A stretch of DNA of 35,550 bases from DATFXM01 sp035315885 (GCA_035315885.1 DATFXM010000117.1:1-35550); one strand, 5' to 3'. Shown: positions 6,858-15,590, counted from the first letter of the stretch. Translations and numbers: made by a program. Notes: generated by a model from the sequence alone, not told the origin.

Positions 6858-8393
6858 ATGGACGCAATCAGGGCAGACGAGATAAGCAAAATCATACGAC
6901 AGCAGATCGAGGGCTACAGCGCGGCTGTTGAGGTCACCGAAGTTGGGACTGTGATTCAGGCAGGCGACGGCATCGCCGAGATATACGGCCTCGAGAGAGT
7001 CATGGCCGGCGAGCTGCTGGATCTTCCGCACCAGGTTGCGGGAATCGCCTTGAACCTCGAAGAGGACAAGGTTGGAGCCGTGCTGTTTGGTGCTTACGAG
7101 AAGATCAAGGAAGGCGACGAGGTACGGCGAACAAAGCGAATCATGTCGGTTCCATGCGGCGACGAGCTGATCGGGCGCGTAGTGGATCCGCTCGGTCGAG
7201 AACTTGACGGGCGTGGTCCGATCGACACGGGTGGAAAGTACAGTCCTCTTGAGCGCATCGCGCCGGGCGTCATGGATCGCCAGCCGGTTCGCGAACCGAT
7301 GATGACCGGGTTGAAGGCCATCGATACGATGGTGCCCATCGGGCGCGGACAACGAGAGTTGATAATCGGCGATCGTCAAACCGGTAAGACTGCGATTGCG
7401 ATCGATACGATCATAAATTCGAAGGGCGCCGACTTGATTTGCATCTATGTTGCGATCGGCCAGAAGGAATCGACGGTAGCCCAGGTCAAGAAGACGCTTG
7501 AAGACTTCGATGCGATGGCAAACACGATCATCGTGGATGCGTCTGCGTCGGCTCCCGCGGCAATGCAGTACATCGCGCCGTACGCGGGGTGCGCGATGGG
7601 CGAATACTTCCGGGATCGCGGCAAGCATGTGCTTTGCATTTACGACGATCTTTCAAAGCACGCGTGGGCGTACCGTTCGATCTCATTGTTGTTGCGACGG
7701 CCGCCCGGACGCGAAGCGTATCCGGGTGATGTTTTCTACCTTCATTCAAGGCTGCTCGAGCGCGCCGCGAAGCTCTCCGATGCGTTGGGTGGCGGGAGTC
7801 TGACAGCTCTGCCGGTAATTGAAACACAAGCCGGCGACATCTCGGCCTACATTCCTACAAACGTGATTTCGATAACCGATGGGCAGATCTTCCTTGAGGC
7901 CGATCTGTTTCACTCGGGTATTCGGCCGGCGATCAACGTCGGCAACTCGGTGAGCCGTGTAGGCGGCTCGGCGCAGACTCGCGCGATGAAGCAGGTGTCG
8001 GGAACCCTGAGACTGGATCTCGCGCAATACAGAGATCTGGCTGCCTTTTCAATGTTCGCTTCTGATCTCGACAAGGCGACGCTTGCGCAGTTGAATCGCG
8101 GTCAAAAACTGACCGAGTTGTTGAAGCAGCCGCAGTACTCGCCGGTGCCCATGGAGCAGCAGGTCATCGCGGTCTGGTCTGGGACAAAGGGATATCTGGA
8201 CGAGATTGCCTTGGGGGACATCGGGAAGTTCGAACAGGGATTGCTGGCGTTCGTGCAGAGCTCGCATCCCGGGTTGCTGGAAAAGATACGCGAGCGTAAG
8301 AAAATCGATGAGGAGCTCGAGGGTGAGCTGAAGTCGGTGCTTACCGAGTTCCAGGGCCGCTTTACATCAGAAGCGCGCGCAGCCTCGGCCTAA
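6858..8393 (+). CDS. atpA: ATP synthase F1 subunit alpha
   Basis: 511 residues, full length. N-terminal beta-barrel (about 25-95), nucleotide-binding domain with P-loop GDRQTGKT (171-178, Lys177), the conserved YDDLSKHAWAYR segment, and the C-terminal helical domain. The alpha subunit binds non-catalytic nucleotide and forms catalytic interfaces with beta, which is not encoded in this window. GAGGGA sits four bases before ATG 6858. It is followed without a promoter by an unrelated exported protein and then by atpG. Confidence 0.98.
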   Translation: MDAIRADEISKIIRQQIEGYSAAVEVTEVGTVIQAGDGIAEIYGLERVMAGELLDLPHQVAGIALNLEEDKVGAVLFGAYEKIKEGDEVRRTKRIMSVPCGDELIGRVVDPLGRELDGRGPIDTGGKYSPLERIAPGVMDRQPVREPMMTGLKAIDTMVPIGRGQRELIIGDRQTGKTAIAIDTIINSKGADLICIYVAIGQKESTVAQVKKTLEDFDAMANTIIVDASASAPAAMQYIAPYAGCAMGEYFRDRGKHVLCIYDDLSKHAWAYRSISLLLRRPPGREAYPGDVFYLHSRLLERAAKLSDALGGGSLTALPVIETQAGDISAYIPTNVISITDGQIFLEADLFHSGIRPAINVGNSVSRVGGSAQTRAMKQVSGTLRLDLAQYRDLAAFSMFASDLDKATLAQLNRGQKLTELLKQPQYSPVPMEQQVIAVWSGTKGYLDEIALGDIGKFEQGLLAFVQSSHPGLLEKIRERKKIDEELEGELKSVLTEFQGRFTSEARAASA

Positions 8394-8435
8394 TTGAAAT
8401 CTCCAGGCGGTCTACGCGCGGAAAGGAGGGTCGCG

Positions 8436-9029
8436 ATGGGACTTGGTGTGAATCTCGTTGTTATCGCGTCACTCTGGAACGTTATCCCGGCGCAGACTGC
8501 TGAGGAACAACGTGCTCCAGGAGTGGAAGTAGTGCGCTTTGAAGTGAGTATCACCAAGGTTCAGCGCATGGAAGCCAGGCCGGCGTTGATCCCGGATCCG
8601 GATGTGCAGAATCGGCAGCAGTCAAGTCCCTCTTCGCCTCCCCGGAGCGCGAGCGAGGGACGGCAACCGCGATACGACAGTCCGGGTCAGGAGGGGGGGT
8701 CGGTTGACCACAACCTGGACGCGAAGGCTCCAGGCCCGAAAGCTTCAAAGGATTCGCCGAGCGCGTACCATTTCATCGCAACACTGGTGATCAAAAACGG
8801 AGGCGCGCGAGCGATCAAGGCAATCAGTTGGGATTGCGTAGCGGTTAGCTCCGAAAACAAAAAGGAGATCAGCCGGGTGTCATTTCGCAATCGGAAGAAG
8901 ATCGAACCTGGCGAGACGGTGACTCTGGCGCAGGAGGTGAAGCCCTCCGCCGTAGAGCGTCATGCGGAGATAACAAAGGTCGAGTACGAGGACGGAACAA
9001 CCTGGCAAAGGTTAAAGACCTCGAAGTGA
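8436..9029 (+). CDS. Uncharacterised exported protein inserted between atpA and atpG
   Basis: I do not recognise a family. ATG 8436 has AAGGAGG six bases upstream and gives 197 residues; a TTG directly after the atpA stop would add 14. The N-terminus resembles a signal peptide (GVNLVVIASLWNVIPAQTA). Residues about 55-110 are Pro, Ser, Gly and Gln rich and probably disordered. The C-terminal 85 residues look like a single beta-sandwich (YHFIATLVIKNGG, a central WDCVAV strand, IEPGETVTLAQEV). No ATP synthase subunit has these features. Co-transcription with atpA and atpG is likely from spacing, but an exported product has no obvious role in F1 and may only share the promoter. Confidence 0.75.
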   Translation: MGLGVNLVVIASLWNVIPAQTAEEQRAPGVEVVRFEVSITKVQRMEARPALIPDPDVQNRQQSSPSSPPRSASEGRQPRYDSPGQEGGSVDHNLDAKAPGPKASKDSPSAYHFIATLVIKNGGARAIKAISWDCVAVSSENKKEISRVSFRNRKKIEPGETVTLAQEVKPSAVERHAEITKVEYEDGTTWQRLKTSK

Positions 9030-9033
9030 GAAC

Positions 9034-9079
9034 GGTTAGGGTTTGGTCCGCCGAAGCCGGAAACGCTAAACCCTAAACC
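9034..9079. repeat. Heptamer-type inverted repeat (AACCCTA family) before atpG
   Basis: GGTTAGGGTTT (9034-9044) and AAACCCTAAACC (9068-9079) are inverted copies around a 23-base loop. The right arm ends eight bases before the atpG start codon, so a hairpin in mRNA would cover the ribosome-binding region. Confidence 0.75.
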
Positions 9080-9087
9080 TTAAGCGT

Positions 9088-9972
9088 ATGCCAAACCTTC
9101 AGGATTTACGCAGGCGAATACGGTCTGTGCGGAACATGCAGAAGACGACCAAGGCGATGAAAATGGTCGCGTCTGCGAAGCTGCGTCGCGCTCAGGATCG
9201 AGTTCGCGCAGCTCGACCGTATGCCGACACTATGGCGCGAGTGTTGGGCAGACTGGCGGCGCGCGCGACGGACTATCATCATCCGCTGCTCGACGAGCGT
9301 GGCGACCAGCATTATTTATTGGTGCTGATCACCGCCGATAAGGGCCTGTGCGGTGGGTTCAACGCGAATCTAGGCAAGGCGGCTCAGCATTTTATACGCG
9401 AGAATCCAGATAAGCAGATCGAGTTAATCACCATCGGTCGGAGGGGCCGTGACTTTTTCAGAAGACGACGCGCGGCGATCGTGAGCGAGTACATAAATCT
9501 GACCGCGCGTTCGTTCGAGCACGAAGATGCTGCAGAAATAGCCCGAGAGATAATGAGGCTGTTCACCGCCGAGGACTCAACGATCGATCGCGTATTTGTG
9601 ATCTACATGCAGTTCAAGTCGGTGCTCTCTCAGCAGATCGTCAGGAAGCAGCTTCTGCCTGTTCCTACCAACCGGTTTACCGACGAGGGCACCGGCGGTT
9701 CAGACGTCCTCATCGATTACATCTACGAGCAGCCTCCTGCCGAAATCTTCGGCGCGCTGCTTCCGAACTACGTGGAGACCGAGTTGTTCACGGCGCTTGT
9801 AGATTCGGTTGCCAGCGAACAGGGGGCTCGAATGACTGCGATGGATTCGGCGTCAAAGAACGCTGGTGAAGTCATCGATTCGCTCACGCTCAACCTGAAC
9901 CGAGCCAGACAGGCCTCGATCACTGGCGAGATCATCGAGGTCGTGTCGGGAGCACAGGCCCTTCAAGGCTAG
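9088..9972 (+). CDS. atpG: ATP synthase F1 subunit gamma
   Basis: 294 residues. It begins with the canonical RRRIRSVRNMQKTTKAMKMV and ends with TLNLNRARQASITGEIIEVV, the two helices of the central rotor coiled coil. The middle Rossmann-like region includes LITADKGLCGGFN. Gamma couples c-ring rotation to beta-subunit catalysis. No Shine-Dalgarno sequence is evident before ATG 9088; the space holds an AACCCTA-type inverted repeat instead. This is the last ATP synthase gene in the window; beta and epsilon must be elsewhere, as in cyanobacterial and chloroplast atp arrangements. Confidence 0.97.
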   Translation: MPNLQDLRRRIRSVRNMQKTTKAMKMVASAKLRRAQDRVRAARPYADTMARVLGRLAARATDYHHPLLDERGDQHYLLVLITADKGLCGGFNANLGKAAQHFIRENPDKQIELITIGRRGRDFFRRRRAAIVSEYINLTARSFEHEDAAEIAREIMRLFTAEDSTIDRVFVIYMQFKSVLSQQIVRKQLLPVPTNRFTDEGTGGSDVLIDYIYEQPPAEIFGALLPNYVETELFTALVDSVASEQGARMTAMDSASKNAGEVIDSLTLNLNRARQASITGEIIEVVSGAQALQG

Positions 9973-10022
9973 GCTTGCGTTAGACGCAAAAGGCGAGCGA
10001 TAAAGTTTCGGCTTCGGCCGAC

Positions 10023-10054
10023 GAACCCAACCCGAACCCTAAACCCTAAACCCG
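10023..10054. repeat. AACCCTA/AACCCGA heptamer array after atpG
   Basis: About four consecutive 7-bp units (AACCCAA, CCCGAA-type, AACCCTA twice, then AACCCGA). It is of the same family as the inverted repeat before atpG and the array after groEL. No complete opposite arm was found; only the stretch TTTCGGCTTCGG upstream is partly complementary. Confidence 0.75.
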
Positions 10055-10096
10055 ACTCGTACCTTAACCGCCATCGATTTGTTATCATTTGCATTT

Positions 10097-10585
10097 ATGT
10101 CTACAAGGTTGGTGACAGCCGGTAGCGGCATCTTAGGCAGGGCGATCAAGTACTGGCTGCCTGTCTTCGTGATGGTCGGTTTGATGTACTACGCTTCCAC
10201 CGATGTTCTGTCCGGGGAGAATACTCGGGGGGCCATCGAAAAGTTTCTTAGCTCCCTGGGGCTTCAGGTTACCTGGCACACCCTCGCGCGCATCAATTAC
10301 TGGCTGAGAAAGACCGCTCACTTCACTGAGTATGCACTACTCTGTTGGCTCCTGTTCCGCGCATTCAGAGCCGATAGTCCCTATCGCTGGCGTTTTCGCT
10401 GGGCAGTCTTCTCGCTGGTAATTTGTGCTTGTTGGGCTCTTCTTGATGAGCTGCACCAGACCTTCACTCGTACGCGCGGAGGCTCAATCAACGATTCAAT
10501 ACTCGATTCAGTCGGCGCGCTGGTCTCGTTGGCTGCCATCGGTGTTAGCGCCGCGGTCCGCCGAAATAAAACCCGATATTCGTAG
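10097..10585 (+). CDS. VanZ-like integral membrane protein
   Basis: About 162 residues with four predicted membrane helices (around WLPVFVMVGLMYYAS, HFTEYALLCWLLF, AVFSLVICACWALL and DSVGALVSLAAIGV). Two hallmark VanZ motifs are visible: RKTAHFTEYALL and DELHQTFTRTRGGSINDSIL. VanZ homologues are linked to teicoplanin tolerance in enterococci, but most are uncharacterised membrane proteins. ATG 10097 was preferred to TTG 10079; neither has a clear Shine-Dalgarno sequence. It converges with the minus-strand peptidase gene that follows. Confidence 0.88.
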   Translation: MSTRLVTAGSGILGRAIKYWLPVFVMVGLMYYASTDVLSGENTRGAIEKFLSSLGLQVTWHTLARINYWLRKTAHFTEYALLCWLLFRAFRADSPYRWRFRWAVFSLVICACWALLDELHQTFTRTRGGSINDSILDSVGALVSLAAIGVSAAVRRNKTRYS

Positions 10586-10678
10586 TCTCCTCGGCTTGTA
10601 AGAGTCCGATGCATTCGTAAAGAAATCGCGGGCGAACAGAACCACTCTGCGCGACTTTTCCTCTGACAACCGCCAGGC

Positions 10679-12838
10679 TCACTCCATTCGGATTACTCCG
10701 ATCTTTTCCAGCACTCTCAAGTAATCTGCGACGTCTTCAACGGCGATTTGGCCGTAGGCTGTTGCCACGTAGTCGCGGATAGCCTGAATGCTCCTCTTGC
10801 CGTCGACCAGGTTCAGAATTTCATAAAGAATAATATCGCCGTGCGGCAACGAGCCGAGCTTTTCCACGGCCTTCAGGTCTTCGGTGGATGCGCGATCGGC
10901 GACGTAGTCGTAGTAGTAGATGTTCATCGGACCGATCACTTTTCTTACCGGTGTGCGATTGTAGTCGGCGCCTGCTATACGCGGTCGCGCGGCTTCTTTT
11001 GGATTCTTCCTCGTGTCCCTGGAGAGTTCCTTTGGCTCGAGGGTAAACACGGTTCGTTTACCCTTCTTTTGTTCGCTGAGCTGACCGGTCAACACAAGCC
11101 ATGCGCCGCTGAGCTGATCGATGAGTGCATCCGCCTTTGACTGAACCGACTTGTCGCTAGCGGCAAACATGGTCACCGACGAGATAGCCGTGGCGTCCCG
11201 CTCCACCGAGTTTGCGATCAGCGTCCGCGCTTCGACAGCCCCGCCTTCAAAGCTGCTCGTTTCCATAGCCCGGGCTCGATCGTAATCCTTAGGCACGTTT
11301 GCCAACGCACGCGAAAAGGCTTCGTCGGCCAGACGGCTCGCTTCTCTGGCCCCCGCTCTCGCAAGGAAGTATCCGGATGCGGCAGCGATGAACGTCGAGC
11401 GCTTAATTTTTGTCGGGTCTATGTTCGAAGGAACATCGTTGTTAGTGTGAATGAAGACATCCGGCCAGTCTCGCAAATAGATCGTCGGGATCCGGAACGA
11501 GCCTTCCTGGTACACATCGTGATCAGAGCCCATCTCGTAAGGGGTGATGTCCGCTACGAGGCTGTCCTTGGTGCCTTCCGCTGAGATCAGCGCATCCTGC
11601 AGTCCCCCGCCAGAGGCTCCTTTAATACTGCCAGCGATCACGTACTCGGCGAAGACGTCCGCAACCGTGTTTACACAGCTCGGTAGCGACGCCGGAGTGT
11701 GAGTTACGTGCAGCACCGATTTGGTAATCGAATAGTTGCCGCCCACCATGTCGCAATGTATGGCCGCCTTGATCCTGCGAACCACCTCCGAGTGTTGCGC
11801 GAAGTACGCGAGCGTGCCGTTGATTTCCGGAGGCCAGATGAAGCGAATCGTGCGGCGCGGCCGCTCGATCACACCTCGGCGAATCAGCGCCGACAGCGCA
11901 CGCGCCGCTTCGAGGATTGCCGCAGCGCCGGAAGCGTTGTCATTAGCCCCGGGCTTTTGGTGGCAGAGATGGCAAGAGAATGCGATCTCCTCCTCCGCGG
12001 CATCGGTGCCCGGTATGATGGCTGAGACGACTTCGTAACTGCTGGGATGCATCTCTGCTTTGACGATGGCATGCAGCGTGATCTGTTCGCCGCGGCTCAG
12101 ACGTTCGCGCAGCAGTCTGGCGCGGCGCAGCGAGATCATGAAAGCGAACTTGTTGTCTGAGTTGTAAGGAGAAAGGTGTCCCCATCTGACGTTGTCTTCG
12201 TACTCACCGGACCAGCCGGTCACCTGATTTTGCTGATAGCTCAAAACTCCGGCGGCCCCCGCATGATCGCAAGCAAGCTTGTGAACCGTAGCAACGTTGC
12301 CACCGGCCAGCACAATCCGCCCTTTGACATCTTTTCCGTCGTAATCTTTTGCTGAAGTGCCCATCCCGACATCGATCAGCGTCGCGGTCACGTCGCAGGT
12401 CTGAGAGTAGTCTGCGAGCGCGACTCGCATCTCTTCGTAGTCGGCAATCTTTGTTTTCCCGGGCTCCACTTCCCAGAGCTCTCCGCGATCGGCATCCCAC
12501 CCGGGCGTAGATTTCAACGTGTAGTAGGTCTTTTGGCCGTCAGCGGGAATCTTTTCGATCTCAACCTGATCAAGTCCGTACTGCTTTGCCTTGGAAGCAA
12601 TGAATTGCGCGGCCCGCGAGTAGCCCGAAGATCCCTGGACTCGATGAAAGCGAGCCAGCTCGTTTACCGTGTCCCTGGCGATTGCGCCGTTGATCTCCTC
12701 CGCCAGAGCTATGACGTCTTTGTCGGCAAGCAAAGCAGTCTTTGTGAACTGGCTTGGGCGGGACTGGGCCGCGGCGGCAGTCAGAGCGGTCTGGAAGAGT
12801 AGAGAACAGAGAATGCCGGAAGCAAGGAATTTTTTCAT
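10679..12838 (-). CDS. Secreted M28-type aminopeptidase-like protein with C-terminal winged-helix-like domain
   Basis: 719 residues from ATG 12838, which is preceded by GGGG at a suitable distance and opens a signal peptide (FLASGILCSLLFQTALTAAAA). A protease-associated-like region covers about 130-250. The peptidase core is atypical: SCHLCHQKPGANDNASG (about 285-302) supplies the His and Asp ligands, WPPEINGT replaces the usual EE-containing strand, HCDMVGG gives the Asp, and a late His occurs in DVFIHTNND. The last 65 residues (LYEILNLVDGKRSIQAIRDY and following) resemble a PqqD-like or winged-helix segment. Only one Glu at the catalytic strand makes activity plausible but unproven. It lies 110 bp downstream of the GT2 gene on the same strand. 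Confidence 0.82.
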   Translation of the reverse strand: MKKFLASGILCSLLFQTALTAAAAQSRPSQFTKTALLADKDVIALAEEINGAIARDTVNELARFHRVQGSSGYSRAAQFIASKAKQYGLDQVEIEKIPADGQKTYYTLKSTPGWDADRGELWEVEPGKTKIADYEEMRVALADYSQTCDVTATLIDVGMGTSAKDYDGKDVKGRIVLAGGNVATVHKLACDHAGAAGVLSYQQNQVTGWSGEYEDNVRWGHLSPYNSDNKFAFMISLRRARLLRERLSRGEQITLHAIVKAEMHPSSYEVVSAIIPGTDAAEEEIAFSCHLCHQKPGANDNASGAAAILEAARALSALIRRGVIERPRRTIRFIWPPEINGTLAYFAQHSEVVRRIKAAIHCDMVGGNYSITKSVLHVTHTPASLPSCVNTVADVFAEYVIAGSIKGASGGGLQDALISAEGTKDSLVADITPYEMGSDHDVYQEGSFRIPTIYLRDWPDVFIHTNNDVPSNIDPTKIKRSTFIAAASGYFLARAGAREASRLADEAFSRALANVPKDYDRARAMETSSFEGGAVEARTLIANSVERDATAISSVTMFAASDKSVQSKADALIDQLSGAWLVLTGQLSEQKKGKRTVFTLEPKELSRDTRKNPKEAARPRIAGADYNRTPVRKVIGPMNIYYYDYVADRASTEDLKAVEKLGSLPHGDIILYEILNLVDGKRSIQAIRDYVATAYGQIAVEDVADYLRVLEKIGVIRME

Positions 12839-12870
12839 GAATTGCCCCATCAACCAGATGTGTTGCTGAT

Positions 12871-12943
12871 TTCTGGTTATCGGTTCTGCACGGCGCGGGT
12901 TGACTGGATTTCATCTGGTAACCGGCAACCGGAACCAGAAACC
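12871..12943. repeat. Degenerate heptamer foldback (AAACCAG/AACCGGC units)
   Basis: TTCTGGTTATCGGTTCT (12871-12887) is roughly the reverse complement of the AACCGG/AACCAG units at 12917-12943. It occupies the gap between the GT2 stop codon and the M28-type peptidase start codon, and shares the AAACCAG unit with the array after the first M28 gene. Confidence 0.65.
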
Positions 12944-12948
12944 TCAAG

Positions 12949-14844
12949 CTACTTTCTACGAAAACTAAGGCGGGCCTGAGCCACAGCGAGGATGACGGCG
13001 TACGCGTACCCGCAAAAATAGATTAGCAAGAAAGGAATCGTCCCAAGAATCCGACTGTCAATGGCGTACCAGATCGTGAATGCAAAGTAGATTGCAAACA
13101 GGAGCTCGAGAACCGGAAACGCGAGCGTTCGTTTCACGTAGGTTTTTCTTGCCCACGCATCGCCCGTCTTTTCTATTCGGTACTTTGGTGTCCGAACAAA
13201 CCCCGACTTTACGCCGAACAACGCTTCCAGAACGGCCCGAGCGTTGTTGAAGGACAGCGCGATGCCCATGCTCATCACAAACGGAATGTATTTGAGCTGG
13301 CTTTTCCAGGTCGTGGGATGCAGATGCCTCAGCGTTACGAGATAAAACGCGACTACTGACAACGTCGAGAAGGTCAGTATGGGAACATCCAGAACAAACA
13401 GGTGAAAGAGGCCCTGATTGTATCGCACTATCAGTATCGGAAGATTGATGAGCGCCAGCACGATCACCAGCGGAGCGGCGAGGTTAGCTGTGAGGCGAAA
13501 GAATTGCTCGAGCTTTATTCTCAACGACAGCCTCGGGTCACGCCAAATGCGCTTCATGAGCTTGACTCCGACTTGCACTACGCCTTTCGCCCATCGCTTT
13601 TGTTGTGACTTGAACGCGTTCATCTCGACGGGCAGCTCGGCCGGCACGTCGTCGTCCATCAAGTAGACAAAGTGCCATCCCATAAGCTGGGCGCGGTACG
13701 ATAGATCGGTGTCCTCGGCGAGAGTATCGTGTTGCCACCCGCCGGACCACTCGATGGCCTCGCGTCTCCACATTCCTGCGGTGCCGTTGAAATTGAAGAA
13801 GCCGCCGGCCCTGTTGCGCGACGTCTGTTCGATGACGAAATGCGCATCGAGCATTATTCCCTGAACTCGAGTCAGCAGCGAGTAATCAGGGTTTATATGG
13901 CTCCAGCGCATTTGTACCATGCCGACTCGTTCGTCCGTAAAATAGTCGACCATCCTGCGAATGCAGTCGGGTCGAGGCACAAAATCGGCGTCGAAGATCA
14001 ATATCAGCTCGCCGGAAGATTTCTTGAGACCCGCTTCGAGCGCTCCTGCTTTGAATCCTTCGCGATCCGTGCGGTGGTGATAAATGATGTCGTAGCCTTG
14101 CTCGAAGTAATGCCGGACCATGCGCGATGCAATCTTCGTCGTGTCGTCGGTGGAGTCGTCCAGTACCTGAATCTCGAGGAGCTCGCTCGGGTAGTCCAGT
14201 TTGATGACCGCATCAATCAACCGCTCGGCCACGTACATTTCGTTGAACAGCGGAAGTTGCACGGTTATCCTCGGAAGCCGTCCAGGCTCGTAACGGCTCT
14301 TGGGCTTCGGAGGGTGATTCTTGTATCGGAGGAAAAGATAAACCAGCCGATAGCGATACACCCCGTAAATCGACAGCAGCCCGAGTATCCCGAAGTACAT
14401 CCACATAAAGTAGAGGTCCATCGTGTCGTTTACGTTGAGATAGCTTACGTTACCGCCTGGATAGTTGCCGCCTTGTTCGGACATTGAGGCAATATGCTTG
14501 TCTACCGCCGTGTTGCCGGTCTGCGTGAGCGGCATCGCGAGCAATTCGATCTGCAGGGTTTCACCGGCGGTTACGTCTGCGGAGCCCAGAATCTTTTCGA
14601 GGCCCGGACACTCCGACGCCAGGACATACCTGCCCGGCTCGAGCGACGCGAATGCGAATCGTGCGTTATCGTCAGAAATTGTTTTGTATTCAGCTCCCGT
14701 GGCTTTGTTGATGGCACGAACGGTGAGCCCGTGCATGACGTAGCCGCGAAGATCATAGATTCTGCCGTCTATCGACGGCGGTTCAGCGCGGGCGACGGAC
14801 GCTGAGGATACGATTAAAAGAACAGTCAGAAAGATCTTCTTCAT
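12949..14844 (-). CDS. GT2 processive glycosyltransferase with N-terminal exported beta-sandwich domain
   Basis: 631 residues from ATG 14844. Order: signal peptide 1-20 (ending ASVARA), a carboxypeptidase-regulatory-like beta-sandwich about 23-105 (IDGRIYDLRG then ISDDNARFAFASLEPGRY), linker, membrane helix about 146-172, GT2 domain about 190-440, and four to five C-terminal membrane helices. Catalytic residues of the CESA/CSLA type are present: D229-D230, D285xD287, E377-D378 and Q414QKRW418. It should polymerise and extrude a beta-linked glycan, with the GT domain in the cytoplasm; the substrate cannot be read from sequence. The exported N-terminal sandwich is unusual and may contact the emerging polymer or the wall. 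A TTG at 14916 would add 24 residues ahead of the signal peptide and is less likely. Confidence 0.9.
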   Translation of the reverse strand: MKKIFLTVLLIVSSASVARAEPPSIDGRIYDLRGYVMHGLTVRAINKATGAEYKTISDDNARFAFASLEPGRYVLASECPGLEKILGSADVTAGETLQIELLAMPLTQTGNTAVDKHIASMSEQGGNYPGGNVSYLNVNDTMDLYFMWMYFGILGLLSIYGVYRYRLVYLFLRYKNHPPKPKSRYEPGRLPRITVQLPLFNEMYVAERLIDAVIKLDYPSELLEIQVLDDSTDDTTKIASRMVRHYFEQGYDIIYHHRTDREGFKAGALEAGLKKSSGELILIFDADFVPRPDCIRRMVDYFTDERVGMVQMRWSHINPDYSLLTRVQGIMLDAHFVIEQTSRNRAGGFFNFNGTAGMWRREAIEWSGGWQHDTLAEDTDLSYRAQLMGWHFVYLMDDDVPAELPVEMNAFKSQQKRWAKGVVQVGVKLMKRIWRDPRLSLRIKLEQFFRLTANLAAPLVIVLALINLPILIVRYNQGLFHLFVLDVPILTFSTLSVVAFYLVTLRHLHPTTWKSQLKYIPFVMSMGIALSFNNARAVLEALFGVKSGFVRTPKYRIEKTGDAWARKTYVKRTLAFPVLELLFAIYFAFTIWYAIDSRILGTIPFLLIYFCGYAYAVILAVAQARLSFRRK

Positions 14845-15019
14845 GGTTGTTCTGGTTGATAATGACGGGTCGGCACGGAAGACAGCAGTATAAGGGCGGT
14901 TGGTGATGCTTTTCAAGAAAGGCGTACTCCTGATGTCCCGCCGTCCCCGCCATTAGCGACCGGCTGAAGTTGCGTGAAACCCGGCTCGGCGTGGGCGGCT
15001 GATATGGGACAACATTGGC

Positions 15020-15586
15020 CTAAATCTGGTTGCCCGAGTCAAACGGAAGCGGATGCTGGGGAGGTGGCTCCGAAGGAGGCGGTGGCGCAGGAGGCGGCGG
15101 CGAAGGAGGCTGGGTTCGCCTCTTTTCGAACAATGAAACGCCGATTACGCCGCTCAACGCAGCCATCCCGGTCCCGAGAAATGCAAAGGCAAGCCAAAAG
15201 ATCAGCAGAGCACCCAGCGGATGGTCCTCGAGATAGTTCATCATCTGGGAAAAAACCGCCCGGCTAGCGACATCCTGGAACTGATCGGACATCTGGCGTG
15301 CGTTTTCGAGGCTTGCGGACCAGCCAAGGAGTTCGATAGGCACCGCGATTACGAGGTTGATTGCGGAACCTACAAGTCCCGCGAGCAGTCCTGCGGTTGC
15401 GCCGTCTCCGGAGGTGACCGGGAGTACGGGCGATCGCTTGACGAGCATCCTGGCGGCAATCAAACCGCCGATCACCGCCCAGAGACAACAGCAATAGTTC
15501 CCAATATTGAGGACAGGTATCGACGAGCCCAGACCCAGAATCAGTCCGCCTATAAGCGCAGGCTGCAGTTTCGATGGCTTCGACAT
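15020..15586 (-). CDS. Small membrane protein with proline-rich tail
   Basis: 188 residues from ATG 15586; a longer reading would be encoded by the heptamer and CAACCCC repeats upstream and is rejected. Four hydrophobic segments can be seen: ALIGGLILGLGSSIPVL, CLWAVIGGLIAARML, GLLAGLVGSAINLVIAV and LLIFWLAFAFLGTGMAALSG. A Cys triplet (YCCCLW) lies between the first two, and the C-terminus is a Pro-rich tail (PPSPPPPAPPPPSEPPP), probably cytoplasmic. The glycine-rich helices resemble DUF4199-type small membrane proteins, but I make no functional call. Confidence 0.75.
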   Translation of the reverse strand: MSKPSKLQPALIGGLILGLGSSIPVLNIGNYCCCLWAVIGGLIAARMLVKRSPVLPVTSGDGATAGLLAGLVGSAINLVIAVPIELLGWSASLENARQMSDQFQDVASRAVFSQMMNYLEDHPLGALLIFWLAFAFLGTGMAALSGVIGVSLFEKRRTQPPSPPPPAPPPPSEPPPQHPLPFDSGNQI

Positions 15587-15590
15587 GAGA

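Noticed and set aside
9034..10054. CCCTAAA repeats as telomere sequence
   Set aside because: The unit resembles plant telomeric repeats, but there are few copies and they flank ordinary bacterial genes; they belong with the other heptamer arrays.
11699..12038. Plus-strand open frames opposite the M28-like gene
   Set aside because: They are shadows of a strongly supported minus-strand gene.
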